Positions 1 to 7,488 of a DNA stretch of 20,407 nucleotides are shown here, piece by piece. Numbering within the stretch: position 1 is the stretch's first letter; every line of letters starts with the position of its first letter. The stretch is from JBBRYK01 sp038237665 (GTDB lineage: Bacteria > Actinomycetota > Thermoleophilia > Gaiellales > Gaiellaceae), in assembly GCA_038237665.1 (NCBI GenBank), contig JBBRYK010000045.1:1-20407 (forward strand), in the 5' to 3' direction. Position numbers and translations under genes: made by a program. The notes beneath the pieces were generated by a model, which saw only the letters and a program-made list of their open reading frames with translations, did not search any database and was not told the DNA's origin.

Positions 1-511
1 AGGGCAGGTTGCGATAGCGCTCCGCGAAATCGAGCCCGTAGCCGATCACGAAGCGGTTGGGAATCTCGAATCCGACCCAGCGGACGTCGACCTCGATCTC
101 GCGCCGCGCCGGCTTCGTCAGCAGCGCGCAGACCTCCAGCGAGGCGGGCCCCCGCGACTCGAGATTGCGAATCAGATACGAGAGGGTGAGCCCCGAATCG
201 ATGATGTCCTCGACGACGAGGACATGCCGGTCCTCGATGTTGATGTCGAGGTCCTTGAGGATGCGTACGACCCCCGAGGAGTCGGTCGAGGCGCCGTAGC
301 TCGAGATCGCCATGAAGTCGACCTCGCAGGGCACGGCCAGATGGCGCATGAGGTCGGCCATGAAGAAGACGGCACCCTTGAGGACGCCGATCAGCAGGAG
401 GTCGCGCCCCTCGTAGTAGGAGGACACTTCCTCGCCGAGCTCGGCGATCCGTGCGCGGAGCGTGTCGGCGTCGATCAGGACCTCGGAGACGGCGCGCTCG
501 AGCTCGGTCAT
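1..511 (-). CDS. hpt: Hypoxanthine phosphoribosyltransferase, 3' end cut by window edge
   Basis: This is a purine-salvage enzyme that joins hypoxanthine or guanine to PRPP to make IMP or GMP in the cytoplasm. About 170 residues are visible, so only about ten C-terminal residues should lie outside the window (family length is roughly 175-185). The translation shows the family blocks in order: GVLKGAVFF near residue 42, DFMAISSYG near 65, the PRPP-binding loop VLVVEDIIDSGLTL near 97, and a C-terminal VGFEIPNRFVIGYGLDFAE segment. The ATG at 511 is used here. An in-frame GTG at 520 overlaps the tilS stop (GTGA) and is an alternative start. Either way the gene sits within a few bases of tilS, the conserved tilS-hpt order seen in many bacteria (often followed by ftsH), so the two are probably co-transcribed and coupled. 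Identification is secure. Confidence 0.95.
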   Translation of the reverse strand, partial: MTELERAVSEVLIDADTLRARIAELGEEVSSYYEGRDLLLIGVLKGAVFFMADLMRHLAVPCEVDFMAISSYGASTDSSGVVRILKDLDINIEDRHVLVVEDIIDSGLTLSYLIRNLESRGPASLEVCALLTKPARREIEVDVRWVGFEIPNRFVIGYGLDFAERYRNLP

Positions 512-516
512 CGGTG

Positions 517-1494
517 TCACTCGACCCGCCTCGCTCGCACGCCTGGAGTCTCCACGATTCCGGGCACGGCGACAACCTCTTCCTCGCGCACGACGAGTGG
601 ATAGCCGTCGCGCTCGGAGCGGGGGACCTTGGCGTCGACGAAGACGTCCTGGATCTTCTTCGTGCGGCCGGCCAGGCGGTCGCCCGGCCGGCGCGTGCGG
701 ACCTCGAGAGTCGGGTCGTCCGCCTCGATCACCCAGGGGCCCCAGCGGACGTGGCCGTGCGCCAGCGAGACGCGGTCGTACTCGCGGACGGCTTTGAGCC
801 CGCCGCCGAGGTCGGCCTCGCTCGTGCCGTGGCGGCCCGCGAGAAGCGCCGCGAGTGTCTGCTCGAGGCCCCGTGGAAGGCGCCGCGGCTCGTCCGCGAG
901 CGCGAGCAGATTGTCGTCCGCAGCCGGGTGGAGCTGCCTGAGCAGAGGAAGAACCTGCTCGCGGATCACGCCGCGCTTGGTCTCCGAGTTCGAGGCGTCC
1001 CGGCGCGGCGCCAGACCGACTGCCGAACAGTAGGCGGACGTCTCCTCGCGCCAGAGCGGCAGCAGCGGGCGAACGACACCGTCCTCGCGGCAGGGCTTGA
1101 TCCCCGAAGCGCGCCCGCTCGCGACGAGGCGGTACAGAATCGTCTCGACCTGGTCGGAGGCGGTGTGTCCGGTGGCCCGCAGGCGGCCGGCGCCGACCGC
1201 GTAGCGAAGATCGCGCAGGTGCTCCTCGGTGGCGCGTCCGGTCGGGGGCGCCTCGACGACTTCGGCGCCGAAGGCCTCTGCGCAGAAGCGCGCATCCTCA
1301 TCGGAGGCCGCCCCGCGCAGCTTGTGGTTCACGTGGAGCGCCGAAACCGCGTAGCCGAGCTGGCCGAGGATGTGCCAGAGCGCGGTCGAGTCCGCCCCGC
1401 CCGAGACGAGCGCCGTCACGCCGCCCCCCGGCGGGATCAGCTCCCGCTCGCGGATGAACCCCTCGACACGGTCTCGCATCCCGTCCGCAGTCAC
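517..1494 (-). CDS. tilS: tRNA(Ile)-lysidine synthetase
   Basis: TilS puts lysidine on C34 of the tRNA-Ile that reads AUA, using ATP and lysine; it changes both charging and codon recognition. The 325-residue product has the N-type PP-loop VSGGADST at residues 30-37, followed by HVNHKLRG near 54-61 and the GHTASDQVETILYRL helix typical of the family. The central part contains RPLLPLWREET and REQVLPLL, and the C-terminal region is the usual small substrate-binding domain. The ORF opens at GTG 1494; an ATG five codons in (MRDRVEGF) is an alternative. A non-consensus GACAAT lies six bases before the GTG, the position used by leaderless genes elsewhere here. It directly precedes hpt and both are likely one transcript. 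Confidence 0.94.
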   Translation of the reverse strand: MTADGMRDRVEGFIRERELIPPGGGVTALVSGGADSTALWHILGQLGYAVSALHVNHKLRGAASDEDARFCAEAFGAEVVEAPPTGRATEEHLRDLRYAVGAGRLRATGHTASDQVETILYRLVASGRASGIKPCREDGVVRPLLPLWREETSAYCSAVGLAPRRDASNSETKRGVIREQVLPLLRQLHPAADDNLLALADEPRRLPRGLEQTLAALLAGRHGTSEADLGGGLKAVREYDRVSLAHGHVRWGPWVIEADDPTLEVRTRRPGDRLAGRTKKIQDVFVDAKVPRSERDGYPLVVREEEVVAVPGIVETPGVRARRVE

Positions 1495-1590
1495 GGCGCC
1501 ATTGTCGCAAGCGATCCTGGGAGAGATTGGCGTTTCGATTCGCGAAGCGAGCTACGGCGTTTGACCCTGCGCCCGTTTCCACTCGACCGT

Positions 1591-1654
1591 GGCACTACTC
1601 TTGTGCCGCAGTCCGAAATACCGACCGGGAAACCACCATGTAACACGGTGTTAC
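1591..1654. promoter_or_regulatory. Intergenic palindrome and small hairpin between tilS and the GNAT gene
   Basis: The 164-bp gap upstream of tilS holds two dyads. GTAACAC-G-GTGTTAC at 1640-1654 has perfect 7-base arms around one base and is unusually AT-rich for this DNA. It lies five bases beyond the stop of the minus-strand GNAT gene. GGCAC-TACTCTT-GTGCC at 1591-1607 is a 5-bp stem with a 7-base loop. The first looks more like an operator for a dimeric repressor than a terminator, because a one-base loop cannot form a stable RNA hairpin. The target gene, if any, would be tilS-hpt on the minus strand. No clear -35/-10 pair was found, so its role is unproven. Confidence 0.4.
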
Positions 1655-1658
1655 TGGC

Positions 1659-2435
1659 TCAGAAGATCAGCGAGCGGTACGAGATCGTTCGCTCCATGCC
1701 GATCGCTTCGTAGACCCGGATCGCCGGCGCGTTCTCCAAGCGGACGAAGAGACAGACTCGCGGCGTCGATTCGAGCAGCAGCCTGCAGAGGTCACGCATC
1801 CCTCGCTGGCCGTAGCCGCGGTTACGGGCTTCCGGGTCGACCCAGACCTGCTGGAGCTGCACGGCCGACGGAGTCCAGGCGGACGCCTCGGCCTTGAAGA
1901 GGATCTGGCCGTCCTCCTGCCAGAGCCACGAGCGGCGCTCCTCGATCTGCGATCGCGTCCGCCAGCGGAAGCCGTCCGGATCGCGCCGCAGGGGGTTCGC
2001 CCCCAGCTCCTCCTCGTGCGCGGCTGCGCAGGCGGGAAGAAGACGCTCCAGGTCACCAAGACCGGCGAGCCGCAACCCCGTCTCTCCCGGCTCCGGCGCC
2101 TCCTCCAGGACGTACACCGGCTGTCCGGGGCGGTCCTGCTTCGGCGACGGCAGCACGTCGCGAGCCGCGTCCCAGAGCTCGGTGACGGCTCGTTCCTCGC
2201 CGATGATCATCCTCGCCCGCCCCCCGGCCGCCACGCGTGCGAACAGCGCGCAACCCTCGCCCGACGGCACGACGTTGGCCCCCACGTGGCACAACCCCTC
2301 GAGCCGCCGGTCGCGCGCCACGCCACTGAAACGACCGAGCCCCCGCCGCGCGACGTCCTCGAGGAAGACGCGCTCGACCGGATCGTGCCCGCAGAACTCG
2401 AGGATCTGCCGCAGCTTCGGCTCGACGAGACGCAT
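1659..2435 (-). CDS. DUF4081-type GNAT family N-acetyltransferase
   Basis: This is a two-part acetyl-CoA-dependent acyltransferase of 258 residues. Residues 1 to about 120 match the actinobacterial DUF4081-like N-terminal domain (opening MRLVEPKLRQILEFCGHDPVE). The C-terminal part carries the GNAT core: LQQVWVDPEARNRGYGQRG at about 194-212 is motif A with the acetyl-CoA pyrophosphate loop, and NAPAIRVYEAIGM near 235-247 is motif B. The substrate is unknown; relatives may act on proteins or small amines. The reading frame extends upstream to 2510, but that would run into deoD, and the family-like sequence begins at ATG 2435, so that start was chosen. GACGAT six bases upstream is a weak leaderless-type -10. 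The gene is divergent from deoD and runs towards tilS. Confidence 0.82.
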   Translation of the reverse strand: MRLVEPKLRQILEFCGHDPVERVFLEDVARRGLGRFSGVARDRRLEGLCHVGANVVPSGEGCALFARVAAGGRARMIIGEERAVTELWDAARDVLPSPKQDRPGQPVYVLEEAPEPGETGLRLAGLGDLERLLPACAAAHEEELGANPLRRDPDGFRWRTRSQIEERRSWLWQEDGQILFKAEASAWTPSAVQLQQVWVDPEARNRGYGQRGMRDLCRLLLESTPRVCLFVRLENAPAIRVYEAIGMERTISYRSLIF

Positions 2436-2462
2436 CGAAGCATCGTCGCATAGGTACTGCTC

Positions 2463-2495
2463 TTGGCAGGTCGTCGCGCCCGTTAGGGTCCCTAA
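2463..2495 (+). promoter_or_regulatory. deoD promoter with palindrome, predicted leaderless
   Basis: TTGGCA at 2463-2468 and TAGGGT at 2484-2489 form a -35/-10 pair with a short 15-base spacer. The -10 box ends seven bases before the deoD ATG at 2497, so transcription should begin at or next to the start codon. No Shine-Dalgarno is present. An inverted repeat TTAGGG-T-CCCTAA (2483-2495) covers the -10 and the predicted start point and could be a repressor site. The promoter elements are read directly; the palindrome's role is inference. Confidence 0.5.
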
Positions 2496-2496
2496 T

Positions 2497-3210
2497 ATGC
2501 CTATCCACATTCGCGCAGAGCCCGGCGACTACGCCGAGGCCTGTCTGCTCCCCGGCGACCCGCTGCGGGCGAAATACATCGCCGAGACCTTCCTCGAAGA
2601 CGTGCAGCAGAGAAACGCCGAGCGCGGACTGCTCGGCTACACGGGCAACTACAAGGGCAAGCCCGTCTCGGTCCAGGGCACCGGCATGGGCTGTCCCGGC
2701 GCGACGATCGTCTTCGAGGAGCTCGTCCAGCTCGGCGTCAAGAAGCTGATCCGCGTCGGCACCTGCGGCGGCCTCCAGCCGCACCACGCGCTCGGTGACC
2801 TGATCGTCGCCATCTCGGCGGTCGCCGCCGACTCCACCGCGATGCACCTGGTCGGCAACGAGCCTCATTGTCCGACGGGCAGCTGGGAGCTGTTCCACGG
2901 CGCCGTGCACAGCGCCAAGGAGGCAGGCCAGGCAATGCATGTAGGCCCGATCGTGTCGAGCGACCTCTTCTACAACCCCGACGAAGGGCAGTACCAGCGC
3001 TGGTCCGACCGGGGCGTCCTCGCGGTCGAGATGGAGGCTGCCGCCCTCTTCACGGTGGGTGCGATCCGCGGGGTGCAGGCGGGTTGCCTGCTCACCGTCA
3101 GCGACATCGTCGTCGAGGGCGTGTTCACGCGGATCACGGACGACGAGCTGCGCGCCGCCGTCGACCGGATGACGAAGATCGCGCTCGACGTCGCAACCGC
3201 CGACCATTAA
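2497..3210 (+). CDS. deoD: Purine nucleoside phosphorylase, DeoD type
   Basis: This hexameric-type PNP cleaves purine (deoxy)ribonucleosides with phosphate, giving the free base and ribose-1-phosphate; the base can then be reused by the Hpt encoded nearby. The product is 237 residues, the normal length. Visible family signatures include the N-terminal LLPGDPLRAKYIAETFLED block (residues 17-35), GTGMGCPGATI (61-71), the phosphate-site strand IRVGTCGGL (85-93), VEME at 177-180 that holds the ribose, and VSDI at 201-204 with the catalytic Asp. The ATG at 2497 was chosen because homology begins immediately there and the upstream frame is the shadow of the GNAT gene. The stop TAA overlaps the proposed ATT start of the lipid kinase, implying an operon. 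Confidence 0.95.
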   Translation: MPIHIRAEPGDYAEACLLPGDPLRAKYIAETFLEDVQQRNAERGLLGYTGNYKGKPVSVQGTGMGCPGATIVFEELVQLGVKKLIRVGTCGGLQPHHALGDLIVAISAVAADSTAMHLVGNEPHCPTGSWELFHGAVHSAKEAGQAMHVGPIVSSDLFYNPDEGQYQRWSDRGVLAVEMEAAALFTVGAIRGVQAGCLLTVSDIVVEGVFTRITDDELRAAVDRMTKIALDVATADH

Positions 3211-4114
3211 GACAGCGTTTCTCGTCAACCCGGCGTCGGCCAACGGTCAGACGGGCCGCCGTTGGCCCGAGCTCGCACGCCGGGCGGCGGAGCTGGGCCT
3301 CGAGGGTGACGCCTACATCTCGGACGGCCCGGGCCGGCTTCCGGACCTTGCCCGGACGGCGATGCAGAACGGAGCGGGGCTGCTCGTCGCCGTCGGCGGG
3401 GACGGCACGGTCAACGAGGTCGTGAACGGGATGGCCGGCGCGGACGGGGCCGAGCTCGCCGTCATCCCCCGCGGGACCGGCACGGACTTCGCCCGTACGT
3501 TCGCGATACCCCGCAAGCTCGAAGACGCAATCCGTGTCGCCCAATCAGACAACACCCGTATGATCGACCTCGGGCGCGCGACCTACCGGACCTGGGCCGG
3601 AGTCGAAGCCGGCACCTACTTCGCAAACGTGGCCAGTGTGGGGATGAGCGGCGCGATCGCCAAGCGAACGAACGAAAGCTCGAAGCTCCTCGGCGGCAAG
3701 CTCTCCTACCTCTGGGCGACGCTGGCCGTCTTCTCGCGGTGGACGGCGGGGGAAGTGCACGTCTCGGTCGACGGCGAAACCCGCGAGGGGCGCATGCACG
3801 ACGTGATCGTCGCGAACGGCCGCTATTTCGGCGGGGGGATCATGATCTGCCCCGACGCGGAGCCCGACGATGGGCGCTTCGACGTTCTCCTCCTCGGCGA
3901 CCTGACCAAGCGCGACCTCGTGCTGACGATGCCCAAGACCTACAAGGGGCGGCACCTTCCCCATCCCAAGGCGGAGCTCCTGCGCGGAGCCGCCGTCGGG
4001 GTGGACGCTCCGCACGCCCTGCCGATCGAGCTCGACGGTGAGCAGCCGGGCACGACCCCGGTCCGGTTCGAGGTCGTCCCGAACGCGCTGCGGCTACGGG
4101 TTCCGGGTCTTTGA
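3206..4114 (+). CDS. Diacylglycerol kinase-family lipid kinase (YegS/DgkB-like), probable ATT start
   Basis: This ATP-dependent lipid kinase of the DAGK catalytic family probably phosphorylates diacylglycerol or a related membrane lipid at the inner membrane face. Family blocks are all present: NPASANG at residues 8-14, the nucleotide loop VAVGGDGTVNEVVNG at 61-75, IPRGTGTDFART at 87-98, NVASVGMSGAIAK, VANGRYFGGGIMICPDAEP, and a C-terminal LDGE. The first ATG in this frame (3362) would delete the conserved first strand and the NP motif. Reading upstream, IKTAFLVNPASANG begins at ATT 3206, which shares its last T with the deoD stop TAA. A stop at 3170-3172 blocks this frame further upstream, and no ATG, GTG or TTG lies between. 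The start is therefore inferred as a coupled, non-canonical ATT; with it the protein is 302 residues, normal for the family. Confidence 0.9.
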   Translation: MKTAFLVNPASANGQTGRRWPELARRAAELGLEGDAYISDGPGRLPDLARTAMQNGAGLLVAVGGDGTVNEVVNGMAGADGAELAVIPRGTGTDFARTFAIPRKLEDAIRVAQSDNTRMIDLGRATYRTWAGVEAGTYFANVASVGMSGAIAKRTNESSKLLGGKLSYLWATLAVFSRWTAGEVHVSVDGETREGRMHDVIVANGRYFGGGIMICPDAEPDDGRFDVLLLGDLTKRDLVLTMPKTYKGRHLPHPKAELLRGAAVGVDAPHALPIELDGEQPGTTPVRFEVVPNALRLRVPGL

Positions 4115-4399
4115 GCTCGAGCGCGTGACAGCCGAGGACGCGCGCTTCGCGCCTGCCGTCTTGGGCTTGGCGGCCGTGCGCCGCGCCGCCGGCTTCTTCT
4201 GGCCCTTGGTCAGCTCGTCGAGGCGACGTTCGAGCGTCGCCACGCGCTTCTCGATCAGCTCGAGCCCGCGCAGCCGCTTCTGCATCTCGTCGACGCGGTC
4301 TTTGAGCGTGTTCAGGCCGTCGATGACCTGATGCGCTCCCGGCAGGTCGCTGACCTGCCGGAGCACCTGGCTGAGAATTCCCTTCGGTTCCTGTGCCAT
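4094..4399 (-). CDS. Small coiled-coil protein with basic tail
   Basis: No named family is recognised. The 101-residue product has a short helical N-terminus, a heptad-rich stretch at about 28-65 (LKDRVDEMQKRL then RVATLERRLDEL) predicted to form a coiled coil, and a Lys/Arg/Ala/Ser-rich tail (KKPAARRTAAKPKTAGAKR) that could bind nucleic acid or acidic surfaces. The start is supported by a good ribosome-binding site: GAGGAAAGGAACGCAAC precedes the ATG, with AAGGA seven bases away. This makes it one of the few clearly leadered genes here. Its 3' end overlaps the lipid kinase by 21 bp in convergent orientation. A polyhydroxyalkanoate-granule or nucleoid-associated role would fit this build but is a guess. 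Confidence 0.72.
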   Translation of the reverse strand: MAQEPKGILSQVLRQVSDLPGAHQVIDGLNTLKDRVDEMQKRLRGLELIEKRVATLERRLDELTKGQKKPAARRTAAKPKTAGAKRASSAVTRSSSKTRNP

Positions 4400-4435
4400 G
4401 TTGCGTTCCTTTCCTCGACGAGCTCGAGCTGAACC

Positions 4436-5965
4436 CTATGTACGGGACCGGGCCACTGCGTCATCCACTCGTTTCACCGTGTAGGTGAGCGCGAAACAGC
4501 CCTTCGTGTTCGACACGGGGCAGCTCGAGCCCGCGACGGTCGAGTTCGTCAGATGGCGGCCGAGGCTGCGCGCGGGCAGCCAATACCCGCCCTGCAACGC
4601 GCCCGGATAGTCGTCGCCCGTCGGGCTTCCGACTTCGTTCGTGTGCGGGCAGGGAGGCATCGGGAAGCTCTGCCCGCGAAAGCTCCCGAGCACGCCGAGG
4701 TCACACTCGCGCGCGACCGCGAACAGGCGCCATCGCTGGCGCCGGCCGACGTAGACATCCACTGTCTGCGATCCCCGGAAGCTCTGGCCGTCGCGGGCGA
4801 GGAACAGCACCGGCTTCCACTGGCCCCAGATGCCGTTGACGTCCCAGTACAGATTCCACTCGCCCGGGGCGTTCCCGATCTGTCCCAGGCGAGTGGTCTC
4901 GTTCTTCGCGGGGCAGTCCGGCTTGTCCACGCTGCAGCTCGGGTCCATCGCCCGCCGCACGAGGAGCGTTTCGAACCGGACGCGCAGGTGCTCGGGGAGA
5001 GCCGCAACAGGCATCGGCGACCAGCCGAGGAAGACCTGCTTCGCGACGACCACCGCCGCGCCGGCCGGCGCGGCCACCTTCAGAGTCACGACCGCGTGCG
5101 TGCCTTGCACCTGCACCGAAACCGGCGGCGCGGCCCTGCTTCCGCGATCGACGACTCGCACCCGCAGCTTGGCGCCGGGCCCCGGCCGCGCCGGCGCCCG
5201 GAGGGTGAAGCGGTAATCACCATTGACGTCGACCCACGTCGATGTCGAGCGAAGGCATTGCTTGAACGCATCGCGGTTGCCCTTCGTGCGATGCCCACAC
5301 TCGGCCTCCGTTGCCGCAACCGTTCCGTTCGTCGAGATGTACAGGTCACCCTCCGTCTCGCCGGAAGGGCTCGACGGCGAGGGCCCGCCCGGATTGCGCT
5401 CCAGCCACAGCGCGCGGACCGGGTGGAACTCCGAGCGTTCCCCGCTGGTCGTGTGGTCGCAGTCCCACACCCACGAGCCGAGCTCGGTGATCCGGTCGCC
5501 CGGCTCGCCCCAGGCGAACGACGGCAGCGAGCCGAGCTCCCGCTCGGTGTGCAGGCGGCCCGTCTCCTCACCTTCCCCGCCGTAGTTCGACGTGTGCGCT
5601 GCGGGCGCGCCGCCCAGAAGATTCCCGTATTGCCCGTCGACGAGGACGTTGACGTTGAAGTCGTAGGAGCTGTGCGTGAACGGGTCGTCGCCGCCGGACG
5701 GATGGGCCGCAAGATCGGGGCGGTTTGCGCCGTTGACGCTGCCCGACACCCAGCGCGCCGGGGGCGAGGGGCCGCTCGCCGGATAGTCCTTGTCGTTGAC
5801 GTAAGCCCAGTTCGGCGCGTTCTGCGTCAGGATCGCCGTACGGTCACGGGCGCAGCCGTCGGCCTCGGCCTGAACGGAAGGGTCAGGGCCTTGCGCGTGC
5901 AAGGCTGCGACAGCGATCGCGACGGGCACGAGCGCCGCGAGCGCCAGCAGCAGGGCGCGTCTCAC
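4436..5965 (-). CDS. Large secreted Cys-rich protein of unknown function
   Basis: The function is not recognised. The 509-residue product starts with GTG 5965, which overlaps the L,D-transpeptidase stop (GTGA), so the two are translationally coupled. Residues 1-25 form a signal peptide (RRALLLALAALVPVAIAVAAL). The N-terminal half contains GSWVWDCDH (163-171) followed by EFHPV (179-183); this resembles a WV-D-x-x-H...E-[IF]-HP pattern I associate with some secreted bacterial domains and may bind metal, but that link is tentative. A beta-rich middle (RFTLRAPARPGPGAKLRV) and a Cys-containing C-terminal half with GEWNLYWDVNGIWGQW follow. Numerous cysteines suggest disulfides outside the cell. The open frame continues upstream to 6682, but that extension runs antisense-frame through the transpeptidase and is spurious. 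Confidence 0.78.
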   Translation of the reverse strand: MRRALLLALAALVPVAIAVAALHAQGPDPSVQAEADGCARDRTAILTQNAPNWAYVNDKDYPASGPSPPARWVSGSVNGANRPDLAAHPSGGDDPFTHSSYDFNVNVLVDGQYGNLLGGAPAAHTSNYGGEGEETGRLHTERELGSLPSFAWGEPGDRITELGSWVWDCDHTTSGERSEFHPVRALWLERNPGGPSPSSPSGETEGDLYISTNGTVAATEAECGHRTKGNRDAFKQCLRSTSTWVDVNGDYRFTLRAPARPGPGAKLRVRVVDRGSRAAPPVSVQVQGTHAVVTLKVAAPAGAAVVVAKQVFLGWSPMPVAALPEHLRVRFETLLVRRAMDPSCSVDKPDCPAKNETTRLGQIGNAPGEWNLYWDVNGIWGQWKPVLFLARDGQSFRGSQTVDVYVGRRQRWRLFAVARECDLGVLGSFRGQSFPMPPCPHTNEVGSPTGDDYPGALQGGYWLPARSLGRHLTNSTVAGSSCPVSNTKGCFALTYTVKRVDDAVARSRT

Positions 5966-6699
5966 GCGCTGATGATGACGGGCGTTCCTTCGCCGGCAAG
6001 CGCCCACACCCGGTGCAGCACCGCATTGTTCGCAACGCGGACGCAACCGTTCGAAGCCGAGCGGCCGATCGACCACGGCTGGTTCGTCCCGTGGATCCCG
6101 ATCGGCCCACCCTGCGTCCACCCGGTCAGGACGTCGGAGAAGGCGGAGATGCCGATCCCGCCGAAGCCCCACGGGCCCGAGGGGTTTCTCACCAGGAGGC
6201 GCTGGTTCACGTAGAAGCGGCCGGTCGGAGTCGGTGTGGCGGGCGAGCCCACCGCAACGGTGGTTCGCAGGACGGGCCTGCCGTCGCGGTAGGCGACGAG
6301 CACGTGCGCGGAGAGATCGACAGTGATGCGGGTGCGCACGAGGCCGATCGTGACGTAGGAGGCCCGCACGTAGCCCGTGACGCCGTTGGGCCGCATCGGC
6401 AGCTGCACGCGATACCAGGTCGGGAGACAGTTCCGCGCAACCTGGGTGCCGACGACGCCGAAGACCGTCGGCACCTGGTTCACGTTCAGGCGCCCGAAGG
6501 TGGCGAGTGCGGGCCCGTCCGGCGCCGAATACGCTCGCAGCCCCTGCTTCGCGACGGCGTAGTAGGCCCCGACCGGCGAGAGGAGCGGATAGAGGCGCGC
6601 CGTACTGCACGTGCGGCTGTGCGCCGGCCGGTTCCGGGCGCCGGCCGCGCCCACCGCGAGGAGCGCGACGAAGACGCAGCAAATCAAGGCCTTCCGCAC
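5962..6699 (-). CDS. L,D-transpeptidase (YkuD domain) with SH3-like region
   Basis: This exported enzyme forms 3-3 cross-links or attaches groups to peptidoglycan stem peptides. Residues 1-22 are a signal peptide (ALICCVFVALLAVGAAGA). Residues from about 45 to 118 look like a bacterial SH3-type module (AVAKQGLRAYSAPDGPA through GYVRASYV). The YkuD catalytic domain follows from about 124, with HGTNQPWSIGRSASNGCVR at 203-221 carrying the catalytic His203 and Cys219. Length of 245 residues is typical. The GTG at 6699 has a weak CAGAAT six bases upstream. The gene lies 48 bp downstream of the Sir2 gene on the same strand and overlaps the next secreted-protein gene by 4 bp, so an operon with both is likely. 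Confidence 0.93.
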   Translation of the reverse strand: MRKALICCVFVALLAVGAAGARNRPAHSRTCSTARLYPLLSPVGAYYAVAKQGLRAYSAPDGPALATFGRLNVNQVPTVFGVVGTQVARNCLPTWYRVQLPMRPNGVTGYVRASYVTIGLVRTRITVDLSAHVLVAYRDGRPVLRTTVAVGSPATPTPTGRFYVNQRLLVRNPSGPWGFGGIGISAFSDVLTGWTQGGPIGIHGTNQPWSIGRSASNGCVRVANNAVLHRVWALAGEGTPVIISA

Positions 6700-6747
6700 A
6701 GGCGCATTCTGGCAGTAGACGGCCGGCGAGGTGTCCCCTTTCCGAGC

Positions 6748-7482
6748 TCAGACCAGCCGGGCGAGCAGGGACAGCACCTCGCCGGCCGAACCGTCGATGC
6801 GAACGTCCGCGCGATCGTCGTACGCCGTCGGGCCGCGGTTGACGATCGCCAGGCGGCCACCGGCCTCGAGCGTGTCTTCGAGAAGGCCCGCAACCGGGTA
6901 GACCTCGAGTGAGGATCCGACCACGAGCAGCAGGCCGGCGGCGCCGGCGAGCTCCGCGGCGCGGTCGAGCGGTGCAACCGGAAGAAGCTCGCCGAAGAAG
7001 ACGACATCAGGCTTGAGGACGCCGCTGCACTCAGCACAGCGCGGAATCCCGCTCGCCGCCACGAGCTCCAGCACCTCGGCAAGCGGATACGACCGGCGGC
7101 AGCGCAGACAGGTGGAGGTCCGGATCGAGCCGTGTACCTCGACCACCTCCCGCGAGCCGGCGCGCTCGTGCAGGAGGTCGATGTTCTGCGTGACGACGGC
7201 CTGGACGAAGCCGCGCCGCTCGAGCTCCGCCAGGGCGAAGTGCGCTGCGTTCGGCTGTGCGTCCGTGAGCATCGAGAACCGCGGCGCGTAGAAGCTCCAC
7301 ACCTTCTCCGGGTCTGCCCGGAAGGCCCGGATCGAGCCGTACTCGAGCGGGTCGAATTGCGCCCAGAGCCCGGTCGGAGACCGGAAGTCTGGGATCCCGC
7401 TCTCCGTCGAGACTCCTGCCCCGGTCAGTACGACGCAGGGCTGTGCCTCGCGGATCAGGTCGGCGAGGCGCGCGACGTCCAC
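6748..7482 (-). CDS. cobB: NAD-dependent protein deacylase, sirtuin family
   Basis: Sirtuins remove acetyl or other acyl groups from lysines using NAD+; in bacteria a major target is acetyl-CoA synthetase. The 244-residue protein shows the NAD-binding GAGVSTESGIPDFRS (21-35), TQNIDLLHERAGS (98-110), the catalytic His117 in EVHGS, a four-Cys zinc site (C125, C128, C149, C152), and GSSLEVYPVAGL near the C-terminus. It lacks the Tyr/Arg pair of class III desuccinylases at the usual place: the segment reads YAPRFSML, so substrate preference is open. GTG 7482 is preceded by TACGAT six bases upstream and no Shine-Dalgarno, implying a leaderless start. It heads a run with the transpeptidase and the secreted protein, and is divergent from the thioesterase gene. 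Confidence 0.94.
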   Translation of the reverse strand: MDVARLADLIREAQPCVVLTGAGVSTESGIPDFRSPTGLWAQFDPLEYGSIRAFRADPEKVWSFYAPRFSMLTDAQPNAAHFALAELERRGFVQAVVTQNIDLLHERAGSREVVEVHGSIRTSTCLRCRRSYPLAEVLELVAASGIPRCAECSGVLKPDVVFFGELLPVAPLDRAAELAGAAGLLLVVGSSLEVYPVAGLLEDTLEAGGRLAIVNRGPTAYDDRADVRIDGSAGEVLSLLARLV

Positions 7483-7488
7483 CGACGG

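Noticed and set aside
5966..6682. Apparent 748-residue fusion extending the secreted protein upstream
   Set aside because: The extension is out of frame with, and lies entirely within, the clear L,D-transpeptidase gene on the same strand; it is Arg/Pro-rich shadow translation. A signal peptide begins exactly at GTG 5965.
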